64,000 bases of DNA, taken from assembly GCF_900102885.1 (NCBI RefSeq), contig NZ_FNGE01000001.1, positions 186,001 to 250,000 of the forward strand, given 5' to 3'. Within the stretch, counting starts at the first letter, position 1; the number at the start of each line of letters is the position of its first letter. Both the position numbers and the translations under genes were made by a program. The notes beneath the pieces were generated by a model, which was given only the letters and a program-made list of their open reading frames with translations, searched no databases and had not been told where the DNA came from. Source of the stretch: Paracoccus chinensis (GTDB lineage: Bacteria; Pseudomonadota; Alphaproteobacteria; Rhodobacterales; Rhodobacteraceae). Shown here in pieces: positions 41,533 to 51,061 of this stretch.

Positions 41533-42720
41533 ATGACCGACTTCGCCGCCACGCGCGACGCCTTCCACCTACCCGAAGGCATCACCTACCTTGACGGCAA
41601 CTCGCTGGGACCGATGCCCCGCCATGCCGTTGACCGGGTGGCGGCAATGATGCGGGACCAGTGGTCGGAGATGCTCATCACCGGCTGGAACCGGGCGGGC
41701 TGGTACGTGCAGCCGCGCAAGGTGGGCGACCGGATCGCACGGCTGATCGGCGCAGGCGAGGGACAGGTCGTCATGGGCGACACGCTGTCGATCAAGGTCT
41801 TCCAGGCGGTCTCGGCCGCGCTGCGGATGCGGCCGGGCCGGCGGGTGATCCTGTCGGACAGCGGCAACTTCCCGTCCGACCTCTATGTCGCGCAGGGGCT
41901 GGCCGAGACGGTCGGGGCCGAGTTGCGCGTCGTCGCGCCCGAAGAGGTGGCGGCCCACATCACCCGCGACCTTGCCGTGCTGATGCTGACCGAGGTCGAT
42001 TACCGCACCGGCCGCCGCCACGACATGGCCGCCCTGACGGCCGCCGCGCATGAGGCGGGGGCGCTGACCGTCTGGGACCTCGCCCATTCGGCGGGAGCGG
42101 TGGACGTGGACCTGCTGGGCGCGGGCGCGGATTTCGCGGTGGGCTGCACCTACAAGTATCTCAATGGCGGGCCGGGTGCCCCGGCCTTCATCTGGGTCCA
42201 TCCCGACCATGCCGACGCCGCCCGACCTTGCCTGCAGGGCTGGATGGGCCACGCCCAGCCCTTCGCCTTCGAGCAGGGCTACGCCCCCGCACAAGGCATC
42301 GAGCGGATGCGGGTCGGCACCCCTCCGGTCATCGCACTGGCAGCACTGGACGCCGCGCTCGACGTCTGGGAGGGCGTGGACATGGCCGCGCTGCGCGCCC
42401 GGTCGATCGAACTCAGCGAGGCCTTCATCGCGGGCGTCGAGGCCGCCTGCCCCGAACTGGTTCTGCATTCTCCACGCGACCCGGCCCAGCGCGGCAGCCA
42501 GGTGGGCTTCCGCCACCCGCAGGCCTATGCGGTCATGCAGGCGCTGATCGCGCAAGGGGTGGTCGGCGACTTCCGCGCCCCCGACGTGCTGCGCTTCGGC
42601 TTTGCGCCGCTTTACAACGACATGGAGGACGTGGCCCGCGCGGTCGAGGTACTGGCCGGGGTCCTGCGCCAAGGTCTCTGGGACCGGCCCGAGCATCACC
42701 GCCGCGCGGCGGTAACCTGA
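41533..42720 (+). CDS. kynU: Kynureninase
   Basis: A PLP enzyme that splits kynurenine to anthranilate and alanine in tryptophan breakdown. Length 395 residues. Landmarks: ITYLDGNSLGPMPRHAVDRV at the N-terminus, VWDLAHSAGAVDVDL with the cofactor Asp, and CTYKYLNGGPGAP with the PLP Lys at about residue 208. The start follows AAAGGGGAGCC. Other kynurenine-pathway genes (kynA, kynB) are not in the window, and it stands alone between a 475-bp gap and the efflux operon. Confidence 0.94.
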   Translation: MTDFAATRDAFHLPEGITYLDGNSLGPMPRHAVDRVAAMMRDQWSEMLITGWNRAGWYVQPRKVGDRIARLIGAGEGQVVMGDTLSIKVFQAVSAALRMRPGRRVILSDSGNFPSDLYVAQGLAETVGAELRVVAPEEVAAHITRDLAVLMLTEVDYRTGRRHDMAALTAAAHEAGALTVWDLAHSAGAVDVDLLGAGADFAVGCTYKYLNGGPGAPAFIWVHPDHADAARPCLQGWMGHAQPFAFEQGYAPAQGIERMRVGTPPVIALAALDAALDVWEGVDMAALRARSIELSEAFIAGVEAACPELVLHSPRDPAQRGSQVGFRHPQAYAVMQALIAQGVVGDFRAPDVLRFGFAPLYNDMEDVARAVEVLAGVLRQGLWDRPEHHRRAAVT

Positions 42721-42770
42721 CATGGCGGCTGTGGCTTCCCGTGCGACCGGGCTGGAACCATAAGGCCCCC

Positions 42771-43844
42771 ATGCCGCCCAGAAATCGCCGCTTGACCCTT
42801 CGCTCGCTTCTGGCCCTTTGCACCATCATCCTGGGGGCTGGAACCGCTTGGGCTGTCGACGCCATTGCCGTCGAGATCGTGCCGGTCGAGGAACGGCCGC
42901 TCACCTTCGACATCAAGCTGACCGGCACCATCGCCGCCCAGGACAGCATCGACCTGTCCTTTCCGGCCGGCGGCAGGATTACCAGCATCCTCGTGCAGGC
43001 GGGCGACAGTGTCAGGGGAGGCTATGCGCTGGCGCGCAGCGACGATGTCCAGCAGCAGCAGGCGCTGGTGCAGGCGCTGGCCGGGGTCGAAGCCGCCCAG
43101 GCCGCCGAGCAGCAGGCCGCCCAGGCCGCCGCCCGCACGGCCGAGCTGCTGGAGCGCGGCGTGGGCACGCGCGCGGCCGCCGATGCCGCCGAGCAGGCGC
43201 TGGCCGCGGCAAGGGGCCAGCTGGAAAGCGCCCGCACCAGCCTCCGGCAGGCGCGACGCGCCGTGCTTGATGCCGTGATCCGAGCGCCGCAGGCGGCGGT
43301 GGTGACCGCGCGCTGGGCCGAGCCGGGCCAGGTCGTCGGCGCCGCCCAGCCGATCCTGAGGCTGGCGGCGCTGACACGGCTCGAGGCGGTGTTCCAGGTG
43401 CCCGACACGCCGCAGCTTGACGGCGCGGCGGATGCGCGCATCTCGCTGGTGCCGCTGGACCGGCCGGGGGCCGAACTGACCGCCCGCGTCACCGAGATCG
43501 CGCCCTTAGTCGATCCGGCCACCGGCTCGGTCACGGTGCGCGCGGCGGTCGACGGGCCCTTCGACGCCAGCCTGCTGGGGGCGGCGGTGCAGGGCACGCT
43601 GCACATGCCTGCCGGAACCGGCATCGAGGTGCCCTGGTCGGCGCTGAGCGCGTCGGGCCCGTCCCCGGCGGTCTGGCGCGTGGCCCCCGACGGCACCGTT
43701 GCCCTTGCCCCCGTGGAGATCGAGCGCTTCGCCACCGGCCGCGTGGTGCTGCGGTCGGGCGTGTCGCCCGGCGATTCGGTCGTGGGCGAGGGCTCGCACC
43801 TGATGTTTCCCGGCCGCCGCGTCGTGCCCGGGAAGGGGAGCTGA
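42771..43844 (+). CDS. RND efflux periplasmic adaptor subunit (first)
   Basis: A 357-residue HlyD/MFP-type adaptor. Signal peptide MPPRNRRLTLRSLLALCTII through TAWA is followed by a lipoyl half (FPAGGRITSILVQAGDSVRG) and an alanine-rich coiled-coil hairpin of about 90 residues. The second lipoyl half has VIRAPQAAVVTARWAEPGQVV, and beta-barrel domains follow. It joins the inner-membrane pump to an outer-membrane channel. It lies 50 bp after kynU and two bases before a second adaptor. No lipobox Cys is visible, so it is probably not a lipoprotein. Confidence 0.92.
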   Translation: MPPRNRRLTLRSLLALCTIILGAGTAWAVDAIAVEIVPVEERPLTFDIKLTGTIAAQDSIDLSFPAGGRITSILVQAGDSVRGGYALARSDDVQQQQALVQALAGVEAAQAAEQQAAQAAARTAELLERGVGTRAAADAAEQALAAARGQLESARTSLRQARRAVLDAVIRAPQAAVVTARWAEPGQVVGAAQPILRLAALTRLEAVFQVPDTPQLDGAADARISLVPLDRPGAELTARVTEIAPLVDPATGSVTVRAAVDGPFDASLLGAAVQGTLHMPAGTGIEVPWSALSASGPSPAVWRVAPDGTVALAPVEIERFATGRVVLRSGVSPGDSVVGEGSHLMFPGRRVVPGKGS

Positions 43845-43846
43845 CG

Positions 43847-44944
43847 ATGCGGCTGGCGGCGACCCTGATCCTTTGCCTGCTGGCGGGTGCGCCAGCATGG
43901 GCCTTCACCCTGCCCTTCGGAGGCGGCGAGCCGCAGGCGCCGCCTGCCCCGGCGCGCCCCGTCGTGTCCGAGATCCTGGAGGCCGGCACGACCATCGCCG
44001 CGGTGCGCAGCATTCCCGGCGTCATCGCGGCGGCAACCGAGGTGCAGATGGCCTTCCAGACGCTGGGGCGGATGATCGAGCGTCCGGTGGACATCGGCGA
44101 CCGCGTGAAGGCCGGCGACCTGCTGGCGCGGCTCGACCCCGAGGGTCTGGCCGCCTCGACCCGCGCGGCCAAGGCGGCGCTGGCCTCGGCCGAGGTGAAC
44201 CTGACCACAGCCCGGAACGCCGCTGACCGGGCGCGGTCGCTGGCAGAGCGAAACGTGGCCTCGATCGCGCAGCTGGAACAGGCCGAACGGGCCTTGTCGG
44301 GCGCGCGCTCGGCGGTGGAACAGGCCCGCGCCCGGCTGAAAAGCGCACGCGATGCGGAAGGTTACGCGGTGATGAGGGCGCCCATCAGCGGCGTGGTCAG
44401 CGCCATCCGCGCCGCCCCCGGCGCGGTCGTGGCAGCGGGCGATCCGGTCCTGACGCTGTCCTCCGAGGACGAGCTTGAGGCGCGGGTGGACCTGACCGAG
44501 GCAGAGCTGTTCGGCGTCGTTCCGGGGACCGAGTTCCTCATCACGCGCGAGCACGGCGACGCGCAGCCGATCCGCGGGCGCGTGGGCCGCATCTCTCCCG
44601 TGGCCGATCCGCAGACCCGCACGCGGCGCGTCCATATTGCCCTGCCGAAGGGCAGCGGGCTGCGGCTGGGCAGCCTGGTCCGGGCCAGCCGCCTTGCGGG
44701 GCCGGCCGTGGCCCTGACCATTCCCGCGACCGCCCTTCTGAACTCGCCTGAGGGTCCCGCTGTCTGGGTCGTCGAGCGCCAGGGGGAAACCGCCCATGTG
44801 GCGCTCAATCCCGTGGCACCGGGCGTGCGCGTCGGCGACCGCATCGAGGTCATCCAGGGATTGGCCCCCGGCGCCGAGATCGTCATCCGGGGCGTGCACT
44901 CCCTGACAGATGGGCAGCCCGTCGGCCGCAGGGTCGCGCCATGA
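43847..44944 (+). CDS. RND efflux periplasmic adaptor subunit (second)
   Basis: A 365-residue adaptor of the same family with signal peptide MRLAATLILCLLAGAPAWA. Its lipoyl domain has GRMIERPVDIGDRVKAGDLL, a coiled coil of about 80 residues follows, and then AVMRAPISGVVSAIRAAPGA and beta-barrel and membrane-proximal domains. Two different adaptors before one permease suggests either a heteromeric adaptor ring or gene duplication followed by divergence. The stop overlaps the permease start by 4 bp. Confidence 0.92.
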   Translation: MRLAATLILCLLAGAPAWAFTLPFGGGEPQAPPAPARPVVSEILEAGTTIAAVRSIPGVIAAATEVQMAFQTLGRMIERPVDIGDRVKAGDLLARLDPEGLAASTRAAKAALASAEVNLTTARNAADRARSLAERNVASIAQLEQAERALSGARSAVEQARARLKSARDAEGYAVMRAPISGVVSAIRAAPGAVVAAGDPVLTLSSEDELEARVDLTEAELFGVVPGTEFLITREHGDAQPIRGRVGRISPVADPQTRTRRVHIALPKGSGLRLGSLVRASRLAGPAVALTIPATALLNSPEGPAVWVVERQGETAHVALNPVAPGVRVGDRIEVIQGLAPGAEIVIRGVHSLTDGQPVGRRVAP

Positions 44945-47900
44945 TCCGCCAGCGCCGCTTCAACCTGTCGGACTGGGCCCTGAAGCACCGCTCTCTGGTG
45001 TGGTTCCTGCTGATCGTGTCGATGGTCGCGGGCGTCATGGCCTACCGCAACCTCGGGCGCGAGGAAGACCCCAGCTTCACGGTCAAGGTCATGGTGGTCA
45101 GCGCCGCCATGCCCGGCGCCACCACCGACGAGATGCTGGAACAGGTCACCGACCGGATCGAGACCAAGCTGGAGGAACTGGACGAGCTGAAGATGACCCG
45201 CTCGGTCACGATGCCGGGGCAGGCGGTGGTCTATGTCGAGCTGCTGGACAGCGTGCGCGGACAGGACGTGCGGCGTGCCTGGCAGCGCGTCCGCCACATG
45301 CTGACGGACCTGCGCCCCGAGTTCCCTCAGGAATTCGCGGGCCTTCAGTTCAATGACAGCTTCGGCGACGTTTACGGCAACATCTACGCCTTCACGGCGG
45401 ACGGCTTCACCTCGCGCGAACTGCGCGACCGGGTCGAGGACATCCGCAAGCAGGTCCAGGCGCTGCCGGCCTCGGGCAAGACCGGGCTGATAGGCGTGCG
45501 CGAGGAACAGATCTACATCGAGTTCTCCTCGGCCCGGCTGGCGGCCTTCGGGCTGAACGAAGCCCAGGTCCTGCAAAGCCTGGCCGCGCAGAACGCCATC
45601 GCCCAGTCGGGCATCGTGCAGGCCGGCGACGAACAGGTGCTGGTGCGCGTGGGCGGCCAGTTCGACACCGCCGCGGCCATTGCCGCCGTCAACCTGCGGA
45701 TCGGCGACCGCTTCTTCAACCTGGGTGAGGTGGCCACGGTGCGCCGCGGCTATGCCGACCCGCCCGCCAGCATCTTCCGCTACAATGGAAAAGAGGCCGT
45801 CGCCCTGCGGATCGCCATGCGCCAGGGCGAGAACATCCAGACCTTCGGGGCCGAGCTTGATGTCCTGATGGAGAAGATCGCGCGCGACCTGCCCATCGGC
45901 ATCGAGATGCACAAGTTCGCAGACCAGCCCCATGTCGTCGCCGAGGCGGTGGGCCATTTCGTGCAGGCGCTGGCCGAGGCCGTTGCAATCGTGCTTCTTG
46001 TCAGCTTCATCAGCCTCGGGCTGCGGGCGGGCTTCGTCGTGGCGCTGACGATCCCGCTGGTGCTGGCGATCACCTTCGTCATCCTCGACATCTGGGGGAT
46101 CACGCTGCAGCGGATCTCGCTGGGGGCGCTGATCATCGCGCTGGGGCTCTTGGTCGATGACGCGATGATCGCCATCGAGACGATGATCTCGCGGCTGGAA
46201 CTGGGCGAAAGCCTGACCGAGGCCGCCAGCTACGCCTGGACCTCGATCGCCTTTCCGATGCTGACTGGGACGCTGGTCACGGTCGCGGGTTTCATCCCCA
46301 TCGGGCTGAACAGCTCGGCGGCGGGCGAGTTCACCTTCTCGCTGTTCGTCGTGATCGCCGTGTCGCTGCTGGTCAGCTGGATCGTGGCGGTGCTGTTCGC
46401 GCCGCTCCTGGGCGTGACCTTCCTGCCCCGCACGCTCAGTCATCACGCCGGCCGCGCGGGTCCCCTGCGGCGGGCCTTCCATGCCATGCTGAGGGCGGCC
46501 ATGCGGTTCCGCTGGACGACCGTGGCGCTGACCTTCGCGCTGTTCGCGGGCTCGGTCTGGGGGATGCGCTTTGTCGAGCAGCAGTTCTTCCCGACCTCGG
46601 ACCGGCCCGAGGTGATGATCGACATCACGGAACGCCACAACGCCTCGATCGCGCGCACCGACGCCTCGGTCGCGCGGCTGGACGCCTTTCTCGCGGACCA
46701 GCCCGAGGCGCTGTTCTGGACCAGCTACGTGGGCCGGGGCGCCCCCCGCTTCGTGCTGGCGATGGACGTGCCGACGCCAGGGCCCTTCATGGGGCAGATC
46801 GTGGTCCAGACACCCGATATCGAGGCCCGCGACGCGCTGAAGGAAAAGCTCGCCGCCTTCGCCGCGGCCGAGATGATCGGCACCGACATCTACCTGAAGA
46901 ACCTCGAGATCGGCCCGCCCGTGGGCAAGCCCGTGCAATACCGCGTCAGCGCCGACGACCCGGCCGAGGCGCGGGACGCCGCACGCAGTCTCGCCGCCCT
47001 TCTGGCCCAAGAGCCGCGCCTGCGCGACATCACCCTGGACTGGAACGAGCCCGCCCGCGTGGTCCGCGTCGAGGTGGACCAGGACCGCGCCCGCCAGCTT
47101 GGCCTGTCCAGCGCGGACATCTCGAACGCGCTGTCGGCGCTGTTCTCGGGCAAGATCGTCACGCAGCTGCGCGACGGGATCTTCCTGATCGACGTGGTGG
47201 CGCGCGGCCAGGAGGCCGACCGGCAGTCGCTGGAATCGATCCAGAACTTGGAGCTTTCCCGGCCCACGGGCACGCCCATCCCGCTCGCCGCGCTGGCACG
47301 GCTGAGCTATGACACCGAGCAGCCGGTCATCATGCAGCGCGACGGCCGGCCCACGGTGACGGTCAAGGCGGCGGTTGCCACCGACGACCAGCCTGCGACG
47401 CTGGTGGCGGCGCTGGCGCCGCGCGTGGCGGATTATGCGGCCGGCCTGCCGCCCACGGTCGCCATCGCCATCGGCGGCACGGTGGAAAGCTCGGCCGAAA
47501 GCCAGCAGCCGATCGCGGCGGTGGTGCCGCTGATGCTGCTGATCATGGCGACGCTGGTGATGATCCAGACGCAGAGCTTCCGCCTGTCACTGATCGTCTT
47601 CGCCGCCGCGCCCCTGGGCCTGATCGGCGTGGTGGCGACGCTGGTGCCTTTCCGCGTGCCGATGGGCTTCGTGGCGATCTTGGGCATCCTTGCGCTGATC
47701 GGCATCCTGATCCGCAACTCGATCATCCTGGTTCATGAAATCCAGGCGCTGCTGGTCCAGGGCCGCAGCCAGTGGCAGGCGGTGTTCGAGGCCTCGGACA
47801 GCCGCGCCCGGCCGATCCTGCTGACGGCCGCGGCGGCGAGCCTCGCGCTGATCCCGATCTCGAGGCAGGTGTTCTGGGGACCGATGGCCTTCGCGATGAT

Positions 47901-48000
47901 GGGCGGCATCATTGCGGGCACGCTGATCACGCTGCTGTTCGTGCCGGCGCTCTATTGCGTGGTGTTCCGGGTGAAGAAGCCCGAGGGCAGAGCGGACTGA
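44941..48000 (+). CDS. RND efflux pump inner-membrane permease
   Basis: A 1019-residue AcrB/MexB-type proton-driven pump with 12 helices and two large periplasmic loops. The TM4 proton-relay pair is present as LGLLVDDAMIAIETM (Asp406-Asp407), and the C-terminal half shows GFVAILGILALIGILIRNSI. The substrate is unknown; the general HAE1-like or metabolite-exporting type cannot be told from sequence. No outer-membrane TolC-type gene is adjacent. Confidence 0.95.
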   Translation: MIRQRRFNLSDWALKHRSLVWFLLIVSMVAGVMAYRNLGREEDPSFTVKVMVVSAAMPGATTDEMLEQVTDRIETKLEELDELKMTRSVTMPGQAVVYVELLDSVRGQDVRRAWQRVRHMLTDLRPEFPQEFAGLQFNDSFGDVYGNIYAFTADGFTSRELRDRVEDIRKQVQALPASGKTGLIGVREEQIYIEFSSARLAAFGLNEAQVLQSLAAQNAIAQSGIVQAGDEQVLVRVGGQFDTAAAIAAVNLRIGDRFFNLGEVATVRRGYADPPASIFRYNGKEAVALRIAMRQGENIQTFGAELDVLMEKIARDLPIGIEMHKFADQPHVVAEAVGHFVQALAEAVAIVLLVSFISLGLRAGFVVALTIPLVLAITFVILDIWGITLQRISLGALIIALGLLVDDAMIAIETMISRLELGESLTEAASYAWTSIAFPMLTGTLVTVAGFIPIGLNSSAAGEFTFSLFVVIAVSLLVSWIVAVLFAPLLGVTFLPRTLSHHAGRAGPLRRAFHAMLRAAMRFRWTTVALTFALFAGSVWGMRFVEQQFFPTSDRPEVMIDITERHNASIARTDASVARLDAFLADQPEALFWTSYVGRGAPRFVLAMDVPTPGPFMGQIVVQTPDIEARDALKEKLAAFAAAEMIGTDIYLKNLEIGPPVGKPVQYRVSADDPAEARDAARSLAALLAQEPRLRDITLDWNEPARVVRVEVDQDRARQLGLSSADISNALSALFSGKIVTQLRDGIFLIDVVARGQEADRQSLESIQNLELSRPTGTPIPLAALARLSYDTEQPVIMQRDGRPTVTVKAAVATDDQPATLVAALAPRVADYAAGLPPTVAIAIGGTVESSAESQQPIAAVVPLMLLIMATLVMIQTQSFRLSLIVFAAAPLGLIGVVATLVPFRVPMGFVAILGILALIGILIRNSIILVHEIQALLVQGRSQWQAVFEASDSRARPILLTAAAASLALIPISRQVFWGPMAFAMMGGIIAGTLITLLFVPALYCVVFRVKKPEGRAD

Positions 48001-48003
48001 GCC

Positions 48004-50025
48004 TCAGCCCTCGGCGATCTCCTGCGCGAAGGCCGCGCCGAAGCGGTCGAGCCGCGCGGGGTCGAGATAGCGCGACAGGTCGCGGGGCCGGTCCTCGGCG
48101 ATGCGGCGCAACTGGCTGGCCGTCAGCGACAAGGGCTTTTCCGTGCCGTCCTCGCCACATGCGAGCCGCTGCGCCGTCTCGGCAAGGCGGTCGTAAAGCG
48201 CGGCCGAAGCGCGCCCCGCAAGCGCCCGGCGAGCCGGATGCATCTCCGGCACCTCGCCCGCGATGACGGACAGGAAGGCCGCGCCGTAGCTTTCCAGCTT
48301 CTTCGCGCCGACGCCGCCGATGCGGGCCATGTCGTCCAGCGTTTGCGGGCGGACCTGCGCCATCTCGATCAGGGTGCGGTCGGGGAAGATGACATAGGCG
48401 GGCACCCGCTGCGCCTCGGCCAGCGCGCGGCGCTTGGCCTTGAGCGCCGACAGAAGGGGTGCGTCTTCCTCCTCGACCTGCGTGCGGACGACGGTGGCAG
48501 GCTTGGCGCGGCGGATCAGGTCGCGGCGCAGGGTGACGGGCGTTTCGCCCCGCAGGACCGGATGGGCGGCGGCGGTGATGCGCAGGCCCCCGTGGCGTTC
48601 CGGGTCGGGGCGGATCAGGTCATGGCCCAGCATCTGGCGCAGGATCGCCTGCCATTCGGCCTTGGATGTGGCCTTGCCCACGCCGAAGGTCGGCAGCTGG
48701 TCATGGCCGCGCTGGGTGATCTTGTCGGTCGCATTGCCCGTCAGCACGTCGATGATGTGCCCCTGCCCGAACCATTCGCCCGTCCGCAGGATCGCCGACA
48801 GCGCCATCCGCACCGGCTGGGTCGCGTCGAAGACCTCGGGCGGCGTATCGCAGAGGTCGCAGTTGCCGCAGGGCTCGGCCGTTTCGCCGAAATAGGCCAG
48901 CAGGTGCTGGCGGCGGCATCCCGTCGCCTCGGCGAGGCCCAGAAGGGCGTTCAGGCGGCCGTGGTCGGCCTCCTTCCGCTCGGGGGGCGCGAGCCCCTCG
49001 TCAACCTGCGTCCGGCGCAGGCGGATATCGTCGGGGCCGTAAAGCGTCAGGGTCTCGGCGGGCGCCCCGTCGCGGCCGGCGCGGCCGATTTCCTGGTAAT
49101 AGGACTCGATCGACTTCGGCAGGTCGGCATGGGCCACCCAGCGGATGTCGGGCTTGTCGATGCCCATGCCGAAGGCAACGGTGGCGACCACGACCAGCCC
49201 GTCCTCACGCTGGAAGCGAGCCTCGACCTCGCGGCGCGTCTCGGCCTCCATGCCCCCGTGATAGGCGACGGCGGGAATGCCGGCGGCGTTCAGCGCGGCT
49301 TCCAGCGTTTCCGTCTTGGCGCGGGTGGCGCAGTAGATGATGCCCGACTGCCCGCGCCGGGCGGCGGCGAAATCCATGATCTGGCGGCGCGGGCTGTCCT
49401 TGGGCTGGAAGGCGAGATGGATGTTCGGCCGGTCGAAGCCGCGCAGGAAGGTCAGCGGCGCGCGGCCGTCGAACAGGCGCGCAACGATCTCCTCCCGCGT
49501 CTCGGCGTCGGCCGTGGCGGTGAAGGCGGCCAGCGGCACGCCCAGCGCGCGACGCAGGTCGCCCACGCGCAGGTAATCGGGGCGGAAGTCGTGGCCCCAC
49601 TGGCTGACGCAATGCGCCTCGTCCACCGCGATGGCGGTGACGCCCGCGCGCTTGAGCATCGGCACCGTCGCGCCCGAGGCCAGCCGTTCCGGCGCCATGT
49701 AGAGCAGCTTGAGGCTGCCCTCGGACAGCGCCCGGAACACCTCGTCGCTTTCCTCCTCGGTATTGCCCGAGGTCAGCGCGCCCGCGGCCACCCCTGCCTC
49801 GCGCAGGGACCGCACCTGGTCCCGCATCAGGGCAATCAGGGGCGAGATGACCACCGTCACGCCGTCGCGCATCAGCGCGGGCAGCTGGTAGCACAGCGAC
49901 TTGCCGCCGCCCGTGGGCATGATCGCCAGCACGTCGCGGCCTTCGGCCACGGCCTCGACGATCTCCTGCTGGCCGGGGCGGAATCCGTCGAAGCCCCAGA
50001 CCTGCCGCAGCAAGTCCCCCGGCAT
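48004..50025 (-). CDS. recQ: ATP-dependent DNA helicase RecQ
   Basis: A 673-residue SF2 helicase in recombination and replication repair. Walker A is MPTGGGKSLCYQLPAL, motif II is DEAHCVSQWGHDFRPDY, and motif VI is QEIGRAGRDG. The zinc-binding region has the ordered cysteines of RecQ (CRRQHLLAYFGE, then CGNCDLC), followed by winged-helix and HRDC domains. I took MPGDLLRQVWGFDGFRPGQQ as the start because it is the family N-terminus and it overlaps the yggT stop by one base; an open frame further upstream is not coding. Confidence 0.96.
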   Translation of the reverse strand: MPGDLLRQVWGFDGFRPGQQEIVEAVAEGRDVLAIMPTGGGKSLCYQLPALMRDGVTVVISPLIALMRDQVRSLREAGVAAGALTSGNTEEESDEVFRALSEGSLKLLYMAPERLASGATVPMLKRAGVTAIAVDEAHCVSQWGHDFRPDYLRVGDLRRALGVPLAAFTATADAETREEIVARLFDGRAPLTFLRGFDRPNIHLAFQPKDSPRRQIMDFAAARRGQSGIIYCATRAKTETLEAALNAAGIPAVAYHGGMEAETRREVEARFQREDGLVVVATVAFGMGIDKPDIRWVAHADLPKSIESYYQEIGRAGRDGAPAETLTLYGPDDIRLRRTQVDEGLAPPERKEADHGRLNALLGLAEATGCRRQHLLAYFGETAEPCGNCDLCDTPPEVFDATQPVRMALSAILRTGEWFGQGHIIDVLTGNATDKITQRGHDQLPTFGVGKATSKAEWQAILRQMLGHDLIRPDPERHGGLRITAAAHPVLRGETPVTLRRDLIRRAKPATVVRTQVEEEDAPLLSALKAKRRALAEAQRVPAYVIFPDRTLIEMAQVRPQTLDDMARIGGVGAKKLESYGAAFLSVIAGEVPEMHPARRALAGRASAALYDRLAETAQRLACGEDGTEKPLSLTASQLRRIAEDRPRDLSRYLDPARLDRFGAAFAQEIAEG

Positions 50026-50318
50026 CAGTAGCCCAAGAAGAACCCGGCGTTGTTCACCAGCGCCCGCTGCAGGATGATGATGCCGATGAAGACCACCAGC
50101 GGCGCAAGGTCCAGCCCGCCGAGATCGGGCAGGATGTTCCGGATCGGGCGATACAGCGGTTCCAGCAGGCGCGACAGCCCGTCCCAGACCTGCCGCACCA
50201 GCGGCTGGCGCAGGTTCAGCACGTCGAAGTTGATCAGCCAGGACATGATGATATGCGCGATCATGATGAACCACAGCACATCCAGGATCAGCATCAGCGC
50301 CTGAAACAATGTCGTCAT
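50025..50318 (-). CDS. YggT family membrane protein
   Basis: A 97-residue protein with two hydrophobic regions, the second of which includes the strongly conserved LVRQVWDGLSRLLEPLYRPI, followed by RNILPDLGGLDLAPLV. This is the YggT signature. Members are linked to osmotic stress and cell division in various bacteria. I chose the start MTTLFQALMLILDVLWF; longer frames upstream have no family match. It is followed immediately by recQ. Confidence 0.92.
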   Translation of the reverse strand: MTTLFQALMLILDVLWFIMIAHIIMSWLINFDVLNLRQPLVRQVWDGLSRLLEPLYRPIRNILPDLGGLDLAPLVVFIGIIILQRALVNNAGFFLGY

Positions 50319-50460
50319 CCGTGGTCCGCCCTTTTCCGCATCTCGGCCCGAGGTAGGCGAGCCCGCACGTCCGCGCAAGCGCCCGCGCGCAATGCCGCGC
50401 CGTCGTGATTGACGCGCGCCGCCCGTCCCCTTAGCGCAGGGGCGGAAAAGGAGCCGGCCC

Positions 50461-51036
50461 ATGTATCCCATCCTGCGCTTCCTGGGCGAGGTCGCCTCGG
50501 CCCGCCGCGCCCCCCGGCTGGGCCCTCTGGAGCCCCATGTCTCGACGCACCGCATCTCTCCGCTCGACCTCGACCCGTGGTGGGAGCTGAACAACGGCCG
50601 GACGCTGACGATCTATGACCTGGGCCGGATTCCCATGGCGATCCGGCTGGGCATCACCGACACGCTGAAGAAGAACGGCTGGGGCTTCACCGTCGCGGGC
50701 AACACCGTGCGTTACCGCCGCCGCATCAAGGCCTTCCAGCGCGTCACGCAGGTGTCCCGCACGATCGGCTGGGACGACCGCTTCGTCTACATGGAGCAGT
50801 CGATGTGGGCCAAGGGCGACTGCCTGAACCACATGCTGCTGCGGGTGGCCATCGTCGGCGGCAGCGCCCGCAAGGGGCTGGTGTCCCCGGCCGAGTTCAT
50901 GGCCGCCTTGGGTTATTCCGATCCCAGCCCGCCCCTGCCCGACTGGGTCACGGCCTGGATCGAGGCCGACGCCCGGCGCCCTTGGCCGCCCGTCCTGCCG
51001 CCAATGTCCAGCCGCACGGACGACTTGCCAGCCTGA
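50461..51036 (+). CDS. Acyl-CoA thioesterase-like hotdog protein
   Basis: A 191-residue single-hotdog protein. The segment RISPLDLDPWWELNNGRTLT contains the 4HBT-type D-x-W-E-x-N-N-G-R element of the Thioesterase-like superfamily, with later RVTQVSRTIGWDDRFVYMEQ and YRRRIKAFQ strands. It probably hydrolyses acyl-CoA, but the substrate is unknown. The ATG follows GGAAAAGGAGCC. It is followed by an MFS gene, 25 bp away. Confidence 0.83.
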   Translation: MYPILRFLGEVASARRAPRLGPLEPHVSTHRISPLDLDPWWELNNGRTLTIYDLGRIPMAIRLGITDTLKKNGWGFTVAGNTVRYRRRIKAFQRVTQVSRTIGWDDRFVYMEQSMWAKGDCLNHMLLRVAIVGGSARKGLVSPAEFMAALGYSDPSPPLPDWVTAWIEADARRPWPPVLPPMSSRTDDLPA

Positions 51037-51061
51037 GCGACTTTGCGCCTTATGCGCCCGC

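Noticed and set aside
44362-47010. Long antisense frame across the RND permease
   Set aside because: Low-complexity His/Arg/Gln-rich product, opposite a complete AcrB-type gene.
48238-50031. A ~600-codon open frame on the plus strand opposite recQ
   Set aside because: Very GC-rich genes often give long antisense open frames. This one has no family resemblance, while the minus strand carries every RecQ motif.
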